Assembly (NCBI GenBank): GCA_902778135.1
Contig: CACYWP010000004.1
Location: 62,001 to 126,000, forward strand
DNA length: 64,000 nucleotides
Direction of reading: 5' to 3'
From: an uncultured Coriobacteriaceae bacterium
GTDB taxonomy: Bacteria > Actinomycetota > Coriobacteriia > Coriobacteriales > Atopobiaceae
Part shown: positions 31,425-40,807 of the stretch, piece by piece
How positions within the stretch are numbered: the stretch's first letter is position 1
How the letters are laid out: the number at the start of each line of letters is the position of its first letter
Program-made: the position numbers and the translations under genes
Notes under the pieces: generated by a model
Told to the model about the DNA's origin: nothing
The model's database searches: none
Seen by the model: the letters and a program-made list of their open reading frames with translations, nothing else

Positions 31425-33884
31425 CTAGCTGCGACGGCTGATGACGACGCAGGAGATGATGGTCAGCGCAAGGCCCACGGCGGAGACGATGGCGCCGATG
31501 CCTAGGCCGGCCAGATGGTAGGTAGCTTGGATCTCGTGCGATCCGGAAGGCAGGGCGAAGCCGACGCAACCATAGTTGGCACGGAACGTCTCGACGGGCT
31601 GCCCATCCACACGTACCTCCCAGGTGTCCGTGTACGGCAGTGCGAGGCAGACGACGGAGTTGCTCGCACAGTCGATGGTGCCCAAGAGCGCATCTGTGCC
31701 AGCAGGTGCAAAGCTCGAGGTGGCGCTAGAGGTCGACGCTCCAGCAAGCGTGGCGTTCGCTGCATCGTAGGCCTCGTCCTCGACGATGACGGCACTGGCG
31801 GTCAGCATCCGGCGCTCCTGCGCGGAGGCCAGCGCGCTGGCTTCCGTCTCCTTGGAGACGGCCTGTCGCACCGTCGCGATCGATGATGCCAGCGTGTTGC
31901 GATAGACGTAGACGGTGTCCTTCCGGGTGAGCAGCTCGCACCAGGGGAAGTCGACCTCGCCCTTGGACAGGATGTACTTCACGTCCAGCAGCTGCAGCAT
32001 CTCGGGGCTGTTGGGTGCGACCTGCAGGCCCTGCGAGCAGACGGCCCACGGCATGATGGATTCGGGCCACAGCATCTGGTAGAGGGCCTCGACGTCGCTG
32101 TCGGGTGTGCTGTTGTAGCAGGACACACCGGCAAAGTGTTGGATCAGCGAGTCGTTGAGCGGGGTCCAGTCGGCATAGGTCTTGTCCACCCGGTAGAAGT
32201 CCTGGTCGATACTGGCAAGATAGGCCAGCGCGTCACGCGTGTCCTGCCCTGCCTCCGACGAGGAGGTGGGCGGATACACGTCGGCGCTGACGTAGCCTCT
32301 GCTGTTGGTTACGAAGAAGGCATCGACGAAGGACATCGACGCGATGGCGCACGCGATGACGGCCAGCGCCGCCCCGTGGCGCGAGCCGGCGATGTCCATG
32401 CGGAATAGCAGGAAGAAGACGAGGGCACTGGCGGCCAGGAAGTAGAGGCACACCAGCCTGCCGTTGATGGTGTTGACCAGCGACCAGACGAGGATTGCCA
32501 CCGTCGCCAGCCCGGCCAGCACGAGCGGGATGCGCGAGACGCGGCCAGGTATCACCCGTTGCTCGAAGCCTGCTGCCATGGCCAGGCACAGGGGTAGCGC
32601 CAGCACGAAGGCACTGCGGAACTGGAACTTGGTCATGCCCGCCAGCAGTGTCGGTGGCAGCTGGGTGCTGCAATAGAGCACGACAAGCAGGCTGCCCAGC
32701 ACGATGGGGACGCGGTGCGCGACCGGGCAGTCGGAGAAGGTCCAGTGAAGGAACTGCGACAGCAACAGCAGCGTCGCGCCGGTGAAGCCCAGCTGGATGA
32801 ACTCGTAGGGGAAGACCGCGGAGAACTCGATGTCAGCGACAGGAGTCAGTGGGACGTTTTCGACGGTTGCACCGGTGTTGAGCAGGCCCGTTCCCAACAG
32901 GCGGCTGAGGATGGCGGGGAACCAGTCGATGGGGTCGAGCGTGGCGTAGGACGCGACCTTCTCCGTCAGGGAAAGGCTGCTGGTCGTGCGGGACGTCTCT
33001 CCCAAAAGGAAGGACGCATAGGGAACGAAGATGGCGCCGGACAGCAACAGGCCACAGGCGACGGGGACGACCAGGCGCGCGATGGCGGCCAGGTAGGCGC
33101 CGACCGATGCGTGCTCGAGGGTGCTGGGGATGCGAAGCAGCAGGTAGAATACCGCGAACATCAGCACCATGAAGGCAATGTAGGGCGACCACGCCATGAG
33201 CAGGCCCACCGTCAGCGCGAGCAGGACGAACCGCACCACGCCTGTCCGCTCGAGGTAGAGCTCGAACAGCAGCATGACGAGGGTGAAGACGGGGAAGGCG
33301 CTGCCCAGCCAGTAGTGCTGGCCGAACATGACCATGAACCCGCAGAAGGCGTAGAGCAGCGACCCCACCACGCGGGAAAGGGGAACGCGCAGGAATCGCG
33401 TGAGGAAATGGTCGAAGAGCAGTGCCGCGAGGAGGATCTTGAGCGACTGGGAGGCGACGAGTACCAGACCCAGACCTCCCTCTCCCAGTGCCAGCGCCGC
33501 GGGCACAACGAAGAGGTTGAAGGGGTCGTAGAGCCACGACTGGAAGGATGGCAGGCTGACTCCCAGGCCAAAGTCGAAGGTCCAGGCGGAAAGCGTCCCC
33601 GTGCGGACGCGGTCGATGAGGTTGACATAGAAGGGGATGTACTGGTCGAGCGTGTCGGACCCAACGTCACCGTTCCCATAGGCGAAGAATGCCTTGCCCA
33701 GGTAGAAGTTGCCATAGACGAGGAACAGCCCGAAGCAGCAGAGCAGCAGCAAGAGGACGACCTCGTCGGGCGTGCGGCGCTCGGACTCCTGGGTCAGCCG
33801 GCTCGAGCGCCACCCGACGATCAGCAGCAGGACGAGGGCGACGATAGGCATGGCGAGGAGGTACTGATAGGCAGGCCAGTTCAT
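31425..33884 (-). CDS. YfhO-family polytopic membrane protein (GT-C-like)
   Basis: YfhO proteins are GT-C-fold enzymes; in Bacillus and Listeria they transfer sugars from undecaprenyl phosphate to lipoteichoic acid outside the membrane. The 819-residue product has about twelve hydrophobic segments, with FFAYGNGDVGSDTLDQYIPFYVNL in the first extracellular loop (acidic residues expected at the active site) and PSFQSWLYDPFNLFVV. A large extracellular C-terminal part (about 540-790) carries DVKYILSKGEV and a final helix follows. The GT2 and SMR pair needed to supply its donor lie 3 kb away. Confidence 0.85.
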   Translation of the reverse strand: MNWPAYQYLLAMPIVALVLLLIVGWRSSRLTQESERRTPDEVVLLLLLCCFGLFLVYGNFYLGKAFFAYGNGDVGSDTLDQYIPFYVNLIDRVRTGTLSAWTFDFGLGVSLPSFQSWLYDPFNLFVVPAALALGEGGLGLVLVASQSLKILLAALLFDHFLTRFLRVPLSRVVGSLLYAFCGFMVMFGQHYWLGSAFPVFTLVMLLFELYLERTGVVRFVLLALTVGLLMAWSPYIAFMVLMFAVFYLLLRIPSTLEHASVGAYLAAIARLVVPVACGLLLSGAIFVPYASFLLGETSRTTSSLSLTEKVASYATLDPIDWFPAILSRLLGTGLLNTGATVENVPLTPVADIEFSAVFPYEFIQLGFTGATLLLLSQFLHWTFSDCPVAHRVPIVLGSLLVVLYCSTQLPPTLLAGMTKFQFRSAFVLALPLCLAMAAGFEQRVIPGRVSRIPLVLAGLATVAILVWSLVNTINGRLVCLYFLAASALVFFLLFRMDIAGSRHGAALAVIACAIASMSFVDAFFVTNSRGYVSADVYPPTSSSEAGQDTRDALAYLASIDQDFYRVDKTYADWTPLNDSLIQHFAGVSCYNSTPDSDVEALYQMLWPESIMPWAVCSQGLQVAPNSPEMLQLLDVKYILSKGEVDFPWCELLTRKDTVYVYRNTLASSIATVRQAVSKETEASALASAQERRMLTASAVIVEDEAYDAANATLAGASTSSATSSFAPAGTDALLGTIDCASNSVVCLALPYTDTWEVRVDGQPVETFRANYGCVGFALPSGSHEIQATYHLAGLGIGAIVSAVGLALTIISCVVISRRS

Positions 33885-34088
33885 AGCTATGGTTCACATC
33901 CTCGCTCGTGTCCGGTCCAACCATGTGCGGTGGCCCAGATGGGTACGTGTTGGCGCTCCATCGTGATATGGATGCTTGTTGGCAGCAATGCGGTGCCTCA
34001 TGCCGCTGGTATATAATTTTACGACCGCATACAAGGGGACGCCAATGGTTTGTGCAGAAGTCCCTCACCGACCGGGAGAAGAGGGTCC

Positions 34089-35546
34089 TTGGCGACGAAC
34101 AACCTCAAGACAACCACGATCCGCTCGCTCTTCTGGAAGCTGTTCGAACAGGGTGGCACCGCCATCGTCTCGCTGGTCATCCAGGTCGTCCTTGCCCATC
34201 TCATCTCTCCGGAGCGATTCGGCGAGCTGGCCATCATGCTGGTCTTCGTCAACGTGGGCAACGTCATCGTCCAGAGTGGCCTGAACACCGCCATCATCCA
34301 GTCGCCCGACGCCACCGAGCGCGACTACTCGACCGTCTTCTGGATGAGCCTGGTGATGTCGATCGTCTCGTACGCGATCGTCTTCTTCGCGGCGCCCGCC
34401 GTCGCGGACTTCTATGCCATGCCTTCCACGGTGTGGCCCCTGCGCGTTCTGGTGTTGGTGCTGATCATCAATGCCTACAACGCGATCCAGGAGGCCATCG
34501 TCGCCCGCAACCTGGACTTCCGCAAGACCGCCACCGCCACCGTGGTGGCCGGAATCGTCTCGTGCACCGTGGGAGTCTGGATCGCCCTGCGCGATGGCGG
34601 CATCTGGGCGCTCGTCATCCAGCAGCTGCTGCAGCAGGCATGCAAGTGCGTCGTGCTGGCCTTCGAGATCGACTGGAAGCCCCAGCTGGTCTTCGAGCTG
34701 GACCGTGCCATCGTGATGTTCCGCTTCGGGTGGAAGCTCTTGGCCTCCGGCCTGCTCGAGCAGGGCTACCAAAGCCTGTCAGACCTGCTGATCGGCAAGG
34801 TGTTCACCAAGACGGACCTCGGCTACGTGTCCCAGGGCAAGAAGTATCCCCTTGCTCTGGGGGCGCTGCTTGACGGTGCCATCCAGCCGGTCATGCTGTC
34901 GGCCGCCTCGCGCGTGCAGGACGACGTCGACCAGGTGAAGCGCCTTGCCCGGCGCGCCCTCAAGACCAGCACATTCCTCATCATTCCCGCGATGGCGCTG
35001 TTTGCCGTGGCCGCCGAGCCCATCGTGCGCATCGTGCTGGGACCGCAGTGGCTGCCCTCAGTGCCCTTCGTCAGGGCCTACTGCCTGATCTATGCGATGC
35101 TGCCCATCCACACGACCAATCTCCAGGTGCTCAACGGCATGGGCCGCAGCGACCTGTTCCTGCGCCTCGAGGTCATCAAGAAGATCGTCAGCATCAGCAT
35201 GCTGTGCTTCACGGCCTTCGTGCTGCGCAGCCTCTACGCCATCGTCGGAGGCTACATCGTGGCCGCCGTCCTGTGCACCTTCATCAACGCGCATCCCAAC
35301 AAGCGCGTCATCGGCTATGCCTACATGGAACAGGTGCGCGACATCCTGCCGGCGGTGCTGCTGACCCTGCTGGCGGCAGCGGCAGCCTATCCGGTGTCGC
35401 AGTTGGCCCTCAACGACTTCCTGATGGTTCTGGCGCAGGGTGTCGTGATGGCGGGCGTGTACCTGTTGGCCGCCTGGCTCTTCCGCATGGAGGAGTTCAC
35501 CTATCTGCTCAACACCGCACGTGAGATGCTACAGTCCAGAAGCTAG
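34089..35546 (+). CDS. Polysaccharide flippase (Wzx/MATE-like, MOP superfamily)
   Basis: The likely TTG start at 34089 (LATNNLKTTTIRSLFWKL) gives 485 residues; the frame is open from 34050. About 12-14 helices are visible. ISPERFGELAIMLVFVNVGNVIVQSGLNTAIIQ and RFGWKLLASGLLEQGYQSLSDLLIGKVF match the lipopolysaccharide/teichuronic-type flippase branch that moves lipid-linked repeat units outward. It is divergent from yfhO, shares the 34-kb promoter region with it, and precedes the aminotransferase by 31 nt. Confidence 0.88.
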   Translation: MATNNLKTTTIRSLFWKLFEQGGTAIVSLVIQVVLAHLISPERFGELAIMLVFVNVGNVIVQSGLNTAIIQSPDATERDYSTVFWMSLVMSIVSYAIVFFAAPAVADFYAMPSTVWPLRVLVLVLIINAYNAIQEAIVARNLDFRKTATATVVAGIVSCTVGVWIALRDGGIWALVIQQLLQQACKCVVLAFEIDWKPQLVFELDRAIVMFRFGWKLLASGLLEQGYQSLSDLLIGKVFTKTDLGYVSQGKKYPLALGALLDGAIQPVMLSAASRVQDDVDQVKRLARRALKTSTFLIIPAMALFAVAAEPIVRIVLGPQWLPSVPFVRAYCLIYAMLPIHTTNLQVLNGMGRSDLFLRLEVIKKIVSISMLCFTAFVLRSLYAIVGGYIVAAVLCTFINAHPNKRVIGYAYMEQVRDILPAVLLTLLAAAAAYPVSQLALNDFLMVLAQGVVMAGVYLLAAWLFRMEEFTYLLNTAREMLQSRS

Positions 35547-35577
35547 GGCTGACGAGTACGGGAGGAGTACCCACACC

Positions 35578-36690
35578 ATGGAAAACAAGACGATTCTGGT
35601 CACCCGCTCGTCCATGCCGCCCCTCGACGAGTTCGTGAAGGAGATCGGGCTGCTGTGGGAGACCCACTGGCTGACCAACATGGGCGACAAGCATCTCCAG
35701 CTGGAGCGCGACCTTGTCGACTATCTGGACACGGACAACATCGCCCTGTTCGTCAACGGGCACTCGGCGCTGGAGTGCGTGCAGGAGGCCATGGACCTGC
35801 ATGGCAAGGTCATCACCACGCCGTTCACCTTTGCCTCGACGACCCATTCCATCGTCCGCGTCGGGCTGACGCCCGTGATGGCGGACATCCGCGAGGACGA
35901 CTACACCTTGGATCCCGAGGCGGTCGAGGCGCTCATCGACGAGGACACGTGCGCCATCATGCCCGTCCATGTGTACGGCAACCTCTGCGACACCGAGGCA
36001 TTCGCCGACATCGCCGCACGTCACGGCCTCAAGCTCATCTACGATGCGGCGCACGCGTTCGGTGTCAGGAAGGATGGCGTGTCGTCGGCCAACTTTGGCG
36101 ATGCGTCCATGTTCTCCTTCCATGCCACGAAGGTGTACAACACGGTCGAGGGTGGTGCGATCTGCTTCCGAGATGCGCGCCTGAAGCCGTTGCTGGACCA
36201 GTGGAAGAACTTCGGCATCACGGGCACCGAGAGCGTCGAGTACGTGGGTGGCAATGCCAAGATGAACGAGCTTTGCGCGGCCATGGGCATCTGCAACCTG
36301 CGCCACGTGGACGAGGAGATCGCCAAGCGCAAGGTGGTTGCCGAGCACTACTGGGAACGGTTCGATGGGGTGTCTGGCGTCACGACCTGCAAACCACAGC
36401 CAGACATTACGCCCAACTATGCCTACATGCCGGTTGTGTTCGATCCCGAGAGGTTCGGTGCGACGCGTGATGACGTCTATGCGGCCCTGATGGCCGTCGA
36501 CATCCATCCGCGCAAGTACTTCTTCCCGCTGGTCAGCGACTATGAGTGCTACGAGGGCCTCTTCGATGCGTCGGCAACGCCGGTGGCACAGCGCGTGGCC
36601 AGCCAGGTGCTGACGCTGCCCATGTACGCCGACCTGCCCATCGAGGACATCGACGCCATCTGTGACATCGTTCTGGGCTGCAGGCGGTAG
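35578..36690 (+). CDS. DegT/DnrJ/EryC1/StrS-family PLP sugar aminotransferase
   Basis: Family members aminate keto-sugars on nucleotide carriers. The ATG at 35578 follows GGGAGGAG and gives 370 residues. Motifs: NGHSALECVQEAM (PLP phosphate region), TPFTFASTTHSIVRVGLTPVMADI, IYDAAHAFGV (PLP ring Asp), and the Schiff-base Lys in FSFHATKVYNTVEGG; also HPRKYFFPL near the end. It is the only aminotransferase in the locus; the substrate cannot be told. It ends next to a set of repeated palindromes and is convergent with a glycosyltransferase. Confidence 0.92.
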   Translation: MENKTILVTRSSMPPLDEFVKEIGLLWETHWLTNMGDKHLQLERDLVDYLDTDNIALFVNGHSALECVQEAMDLHGKVITTPFTFASTTHSIVRVGLTPVMADIREDDYTLDPEAVEALIDEDTCAIMPVHVYGNLCDTEAFADIAARHGLKLIYDAAHAFGVRKDGVSSANFGDASMFSFHATKVYNTVEGGAICFRDARLKPLLDQWKNFGITGTESVEYVGGNAKMNELCAAMGICNLRHVDEEIAKRKVVAEHYWERFDGVSGVTTCKPQPDITPNYAYMPVVFDPERFGATRDDVYAALMAVDIHPRKYFFPLVSDYECYEGLFDASATPVAQRVASQVLTLPMYADLPIEDIDAICDIVLGCRR

Positions 36691-36708
36691 AGGCTTGGGT
36701 AGCGGACC

Positions 36709-36840
36709 GGTGGGGCACTGGTCCGCCAGGAGAGCCAGATTGGGTCTCGTTCCGTCTCCAGCTGCGGACCGGTGGGGTACCCATCCGTCAATCGAGCCAC
36801 AACGGGCGCCGTATCGTCCCAAGCGACGGACCGGTCGCCC
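36709..36840. repeat. Three short CGGACCGGT-centred imperfect palindromes
   Basis: GCGGACCGGTGGGGCACTGG (36711 on) forms a hairpin closed by TCCGCC. A second near-copy GCGGACCGGTGGGGTAC begins about 36773. A third, inverted copy surrounds GACGGACCGGTCGCCC at about 36826. They fill the convergent gap between the aminotransferase and the next gene, and the first may serve as its terminator. Confidence 0.6.
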
Positions 36841-36853
36841 ACAGATGGACCAG

Positions 36854-37864
36854 CTATGCCCGGTACACGGTCAGCGCTAGGGCGAACAGGTGCGGGTGGT
36901 GGACGAAAAGCCAGGTAGCTAGGCGGTTTGCCGGGGCATCACCCGTTGGCAACGAGGGTGCCGCATAGGGGTCGTGACGCCAATTGGGGACATGGTCGTC
37001 CAGCCATCCCGCATAGCGTGCGAGATTGTGTCGAGATAGCCGAGCCCCGTCACCGTGGCGAGTGTAGGTGAGAAACCACACGACTAGCCGCACGAAGTAG
37101 TGGGCCACCAGACCTTCGATGGCGATGCCGCGCTGTACCAGGTCGTCATGCAGGGTGTCGAGCATACGCTCGAAGTCCAGACCATCTGAGGTCTTATGAC
37201 TCGTGCTGGACACGCTCTCCTCGTTGAGGAACCAGTTGTATCCCACGTAGGGTATGACCTCGACGTGCAAGGCATCCAAGACAGCCGGCAGCGTGAAGCA
37301 GATGTCCTCCCCGATGTTGGTGTCGAGGTATGCCAGCCTTGCCGCGATGACATAGTCCCTGCGGAAGAGCTTGGCCCATCCCGCCACGACGAGGAAGGGC
37401 GACCAATCCCCCGATGGGTCCAGGGAGACCTCGACGCGCACCCGCCCATCAGGGCCTGGCCTGCGATAGCCGGCGCAGACGACTTGGGCGTCGCGCTCCT
37501 GCGCAGCCGTCACCAGTGCCTCGACGCAACCCTCGTCTAGCCAGTCGTCATTGTCAAGAAAGCAGAGATATTCACCCTGTGCTAGCTCGATAGCACGGTT
37601 ACGCGCGGATGCCACACCGCCATTCGCGCGATGCTCGACGAGGAAGACACCCGGATGGAGCGCTGCATAGTCATCCAGCATCTGTGGGGAGCCGTCCTGC
37701 GACCCGTCGTCGATGGCAACGACTTGGATGGCAGGATAGGACTGGCCCAACACGCTGTCCAGGCAGCGCTCCAGATGGCGCTCGGCGTTGTAGACGGGGA
37801 CGAGCACGGAGACCAATGGTAGGTCGTCCGTGCGCTCCTGTTCGCCGTCAAAGATGCCGCTCAT
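36854..37864 (-). CDS. Family 2 glycosyltransferase (1)
   Basis: The start at 37864 follows GGGGAGG by 7 nt (336 residues); an upstream in-frame codon at 37891 is less likely. The GT-A domain has LPLVSVLVPVYNAERHLERCLDSV, AIDDGSQDGSPQMLDDYA, and CFLDNDDWLDEGCVEAL (DxD-type), followed by GWAKLFRRDYVI and NIGEDICF. The C-terminal ~110 residues are not recognised. Probably one of the sugar-chain assembly enzymes; donor and acceptor unknown. First in order after several minus-strand glycosyltransferases transcribed toward it. Confidence 0.88.
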   Translation of the reverse strand: MSGIFDGEQERTDDLPLVSVLVPVYNAERHLERCLDSVLGQSYPAIQVVAIDDGSQDGSPQMLDDYAALHPGVFLVEHRANGGVASARNRAIELAQGEYLCFLDNDDWLDEGCVEALVTAAQERDAQVVCAGYRRPGPDGRVRVEVSLDPSGDWSPFLVVAGWAKLFRRDYVIAARLAYLDTNIGEDICFTLPAVLDALHVEVIPYVGYNWFLNEESVSSTSHKTSDGLDFERMLDTLHDDLVQRGIAIEGLVAHYFVRLVVWFLTYTRHGDGARLSRHNLARYAGWLDDHVPNWRHDPYAAPSLPTGDAPANRLATWLFVHHPHLFALALTVYRA

Positions 37865-37891
37865 GGTGTCGCCTCCCCGCAACACCCGCAT

Positions 37892-38878
37892 CTACATGCG
37901 GAAGTAGACAGCGCAAGCCAGCTTGTGAAGCGGCTTGCAGTAGGTGTAGAGCAAGGAGTCGAGCTTGGTGGGCAGGCTTTCGCTGGCGAACTGCTCGGGC
38001 CACTGGCGCCGCAGCCTGCGGAAGTCCCTCGTGTCCTTGCACAGCACGTAGCCCATGTAGTCGATGCCCTTGGTCACTGCGTCGTGATAGCGGCCGTCGG
38101 TGACCTCGTCAATCGTGCGCAACAGCTCGACGCGCGCCTCGTAGCGCCGCAGGGCCCGCTCGTTGCGGTCCTTGCTGAGCAGCGTGGTCCTGTTGATGGA
38201 GTTCTTCGACAGGATGCGATAGGCGCTCATGATGCGGTCGATGTACCACATGCCGCCTTCGGTGATGGCGAAGAAGGTCATCATCTTGTGGTCGCCGTCG
38301 TCAGGTACGGCCCTGATCTGCGAGTCGAAGTAGGACTTCATCGCGTCCATGCGGATGAAGAGGCTGTTGGTGGAGAAGCACTGGGCATGTGATATGACGT
38401 CGGAGGGATCGACGGCGCGGTCCTGCTCGTAGAAGCGCAGGGTGGTGATGCGCTGGCCGGTGTTGGCCTGGACGTTCTCGTTGGCATGCACGCAGGCGAC
38501 CAGGGTGGGGTCGGCCTGCATCGCGTCGTACTGTCGCTGCAGCTTGGTGGGGTCGGTCCAATAGTCGTCACCCTCGCACATGGCCAGGTAGCGGCCACGT
38601 GCGAGGGGGAAGAGGAAGTTCTCGATGGGCATGACGCCCTTGGAGTACTGGTTCTCGTCGTGCGTCACCGCACGCACCTTGCCGGGATAGCGCTGCTGGT
38701 AGGAGAGCACGATGTCGGTGGTCCCGTCCGTCGAGCAGTCGTCGTTGACCAGCACCTCGAAGGGGAAGGAGGTCTCCTGCGCCAGCAGGCTGTCGAGGCA
38801 CTGGGCGATGTAGTCCTCCTGGTTGTAGGTGATGCATGTGATGCTGACGACGGGTTCCGTCGAGGGAATATCGTCCAA
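37892..38878 (-). CDS. Family 2 glycosyltransferase (2)
   Basis: A TTG at 38878 lies 5 nt after AAGGAG and is the likely start (328 residues); a codon at 38905 is also in frame. Motifs: VVSITCITYNQEDYIAQCLDSLL, VNDDCSTDGTTDIV, YLAMCEGDDYWTDPTKLQRQ. The last is typical of GT2 enzymes acting on capsule or O-antigen-like chains. It lies 27 nt upstream of the next minus-strand glycosyltransferase gene and is probably co-transcribed. Confidence 0.88.
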   Translation of the reverse strand: MDDIPSTEPVVSITCITYNQEDYIAQCLDSLLAQETSFPFEVLVNDDCSTDGTTDIVLSYQQRYPGKVRAVTHDENQYSKGVMPIENFLFPLARGRYLAMCEGDDYWTDPTKLQRQYDAMQADPTLVACVHANENVQANTGQRITTLRFYEQDRAVDPSDVISHAQCFSTNSLFIRMDAMKSYFDSQIRAVPDDGDHKMMTFFAITEGGMWYIDRIMSAYRILSKNSINRTTLLSKDRNERALRRYEARVELLRTIDEVTDGRYHDAVTKGIDYMGYVLCKDTRDFRRLRRQWPEQFASESLPTKLDSLLYTYCKPLHKLACAVYFRM

Positions 38879-38929
38879 GACCGCTCCTTCGTATCGATGG
38901 CACAACCCGCAGGCGGCGGGCGGCCAAGG

Positions 38930-39730
38930 CTAGCCGTTGCTCTTCTGTCCGCGCGAATAGTATACGTTGACCAGCTGGGCCACTGGCTTGGGCCAGAAGC
39001 GCTCCAACATCATGAGGTCCTCGGCCGTACGCGTGTTGTTCCTGATGAGACGCGTGGTCTCCGACTCCTCGTGGATGCGGTGGTACATCAGGATCTCGTT
39101 GGCGAGGACGAAGCTGCCAGTCATCCGCGAGAAGCGCTCCCAGGCGTCCCAGTCCAGGTCGCAGCGCAGCGTCTGGGAGAAGGGCGGGTTGGGCAGCAGG
39201 TCCATGTTGAGGGTGACGGAGGGGCAGCAGATGGCCGAGCCCAAGGAGATGACCTGGCGCTTGACCTTGCGCGACGACGACGAGCCGACCTTGCGCAGCG
39301 GGGTCAGCAGCAGGCGCTTTATCTGCAGCAGGCGATTGTCGGAGACCACCTCGTCGCCACGCAGCTCCGCATAGTCGGTGAAGAAGATGAGCGGCCGCTC
39401 GGCCTGGCCCATCAGCTGCAGGGCACGCTCGGCATAGTGCGGCAGATAGATGTCGTCTTGGTGCGCGACCGTGACCAGTGGCGTCGTCGCACGGGAGATG
39501 GCATAGTTCCAGTCCGACCCGATACCAGGCTGGGACGGGTTGACGTGCAGCGGCAGGTCGTGGCGGCTGGCGATGTCGCGTATGTGGTCGTTGGGCGTGG
39601 CCGTCGCGACGAGGATGTTGGTCGGCCTCGTCTGGGCCAGCAGCGACTGGACACAGTCCTCCAGATAGGGACTCTCGCCATATGCGCAGACGACGAAGGT
39701 GTGATCGCTTTCCTGATACACGGCCCTCAC
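38930..39730 (-). CDS. Family 2-like glycosyltransferase (3)
   Basis: 266 residues from GTG at 39730, abutting the DUF2304 stop. It opens DHTFVVCAYGESPYLEDCVQSLLAQ, with ILVATATPNDHI and VTVAHQDDIYLPHYAERAL in the donor-binding region, and EILMYHRIHEESETTRLI later. It is shorter and more divergent than the two glycosyltransferases downstream. The specific sugar is unknown. Confidence 0.82.
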   Translation of the reverse strand: MRAVYQESDHTFVVCAYGESPYLEDCVQSLLAQTRPTNILVATATPNDHIRDIASRHDLPLHVNPSQPGIGSDWNYAISRATTPLVTVAHQDDIYLPHYAERALQLMGQAERPLIFFTDYAELRGDEVVSDNRLLQIKRLLLTPLRKVGSSSSRKVKRQVISLGSAICCPSVTLNMDLLPNPPFSQTLRCDLDWDAWERFSRMTGSFVLANEILMYHRIHEESETTRLIRNNTRTAEDLMMLERFWPKPVAQLVNVYYSRGQKSNG

Positions 39731-40099
39731 CTACTCGGACGGCAGGCCATCGCGCCGCTCCTGCTCCCAGACCTGCTTCTCGAGCAATGCGACGCGCTGG
39801 ATGAGCGAGCGGATGTCGTGGGCCTGCCAACTGACGATGATGGTCAGCGAAACGGAGATGAACGTCAGCAGCGCCAGCCAGATGAGGAACACGAAGTTGG
39901 CCGGCATCTCGACGCCTGCCGCATGGGACAGGATGCCAACGAGGTCGGGGAACATGGCGCAGACCAGCAGCACCAGCCCGAAGAAGATCCACAGAAGGGA
40001 GTACTTCAACTGGAGCCTGCTGCCCGCCACGAGTCTCACGATGGTGGTGAGGAACAGCAGCGAAAACGCAATCAGCAGGATGCGCAGCGTGATGCTCAT
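39731..40099 (-). CDS. DUF2304 small membrane protein
   Basis: 122 residues from ATG 40099. Three hydrophobic helices (ITLRILLIAFSLLFLTTIVRLV, LKYSLLWIFFGLVLLVCAMFP, FVFLIWLALLTFISVSLTIIV) and a charged coiled tail (RSLIQRVALLEKQVWEQER) match DUF2304, a family repeatedly found beside a DPM-like GT2. It sits 4 nt after such a gene, so it probably anchors or assists it, or takes part in flipping its product. That role is an inference. Confidence 0.85.
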   Translation of the reverse strand: MSITLRILLIAFSLLFLTTIVRLVAGSRLQLKYSLLWIFFGLVLLVCAMFPDLVGILSHAAGVEMPANFVFLIWLALLTFISVSLTIIVSWQAHDIRSLIQRVALLEKQVWEQERRDGLPSE

Positions 40100-40103
40100 G
40101 CCA

Positions 40104-40799
40104 TCAGCCCCTTTCCCGCGGGGCAATGCCCTCGATGAGGATGGCGAGCGAGACCTTGACCATGTAGTAGGCGCCCTTCAGGAGGTTGATTGACGAGACG
40201 CCACCCGTGCGCTCGCGCATGCTGACGGGAACCTCGCGCACGGACAGGCCGTGGTTGTGCGCATGGACGATGGACTCGGGCTCGGGGTAGTCGATCGGGT
40301 AGTAGACGCAGAACAGCTTGATGGCGCGGCGGTTGCACGCACGGAAGCCGGAGGTGGAGTCGGTGATGGTGGTACCGGTGACCCAGCGGATGCAACGCTC
40401 CAGCCAACGGATGCCCGCACGGCGCAGGCCCGTCGACTGAAAGCCCTCGGAGCGCTGCACGAAGCGCGATCCCACGGCGATGTCGGCACCGTCCTGCAGC
40501 GCCTCGAGCAGGCGCGGGATGTAGGAGATGTCGTGCTGGCCGTCGCCGTCCACCTGGATGTCGACGTCATAGCCGTTGAGCCAGGCATAGCGATGGCCCG
40601 TCTGGACGGCTCCTCCGATGCCCAGGTTGAAGGGCAGGCAGACGTGGTTGATGTCGTGCTCGCACAGGATCTCCTCGGTGCGGTCGGTCGACCCGTCGTT
40701 GATGACGACATAGTCATAGCCGGCGGCCGTCACCTCGTCGATGACGCCGAGAATGCTCTCCTGCTCGTTGTGGGCGGGGATGACCAGCAGCGTTCGCAT
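40104..40799 (-). CDS. DPM/polyprenyl-phosphate-type GT2 glycosyltransferase
   Basis: The 231-residue product has no transmembrane segment of its own and reads MRTLLVIPAHNEQESILGVI, VINDGSTDRTEEIL, NLGIGGAVQTGHRYA, IQVDGDGQHDISYIPRLLEAL (DxD) and VGSRFV, the dolichol-phosphate-mannose-synthase-like pattern. SSINLLKGAYYMVKVSLAILIE near the C-terminus is amphipathic. It is immediately followed by DUF2304. It may make a polyprenyl-phosphate sugar for extracytoplasmic transfer. Confidence 0.88.
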   Translation of the reverse strand: MRTLLVIPAHNEQESILGVIDEVTAAGYDYVVINDGSTDRTEEILCEHDINHVCLPFNLGIGGAVQTGHRYAWLNGYDVDIQVDGDGQHDISYIPRLLEALQDGADIAVGSRFVQRSEGFQSTGLRRAGIRWLERCIRWVTGTTITDSTSGFRACNRRAIKLFCVYYPIDYPEPESIVHAHNHGLSVREVPVSMRERTGGVSSINLLKGAYYMVKVSLAILIEGIAPRERG

Positions 40800-40807
40800 G
40801 GTGGGTC

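Noticed and set aside
32715..34016. A 433-codon plus-strand frame opposite yfhO
   Set aside because: Charged low-complexity translation with no family pattern; the membrane protein on the other strand is convincing.
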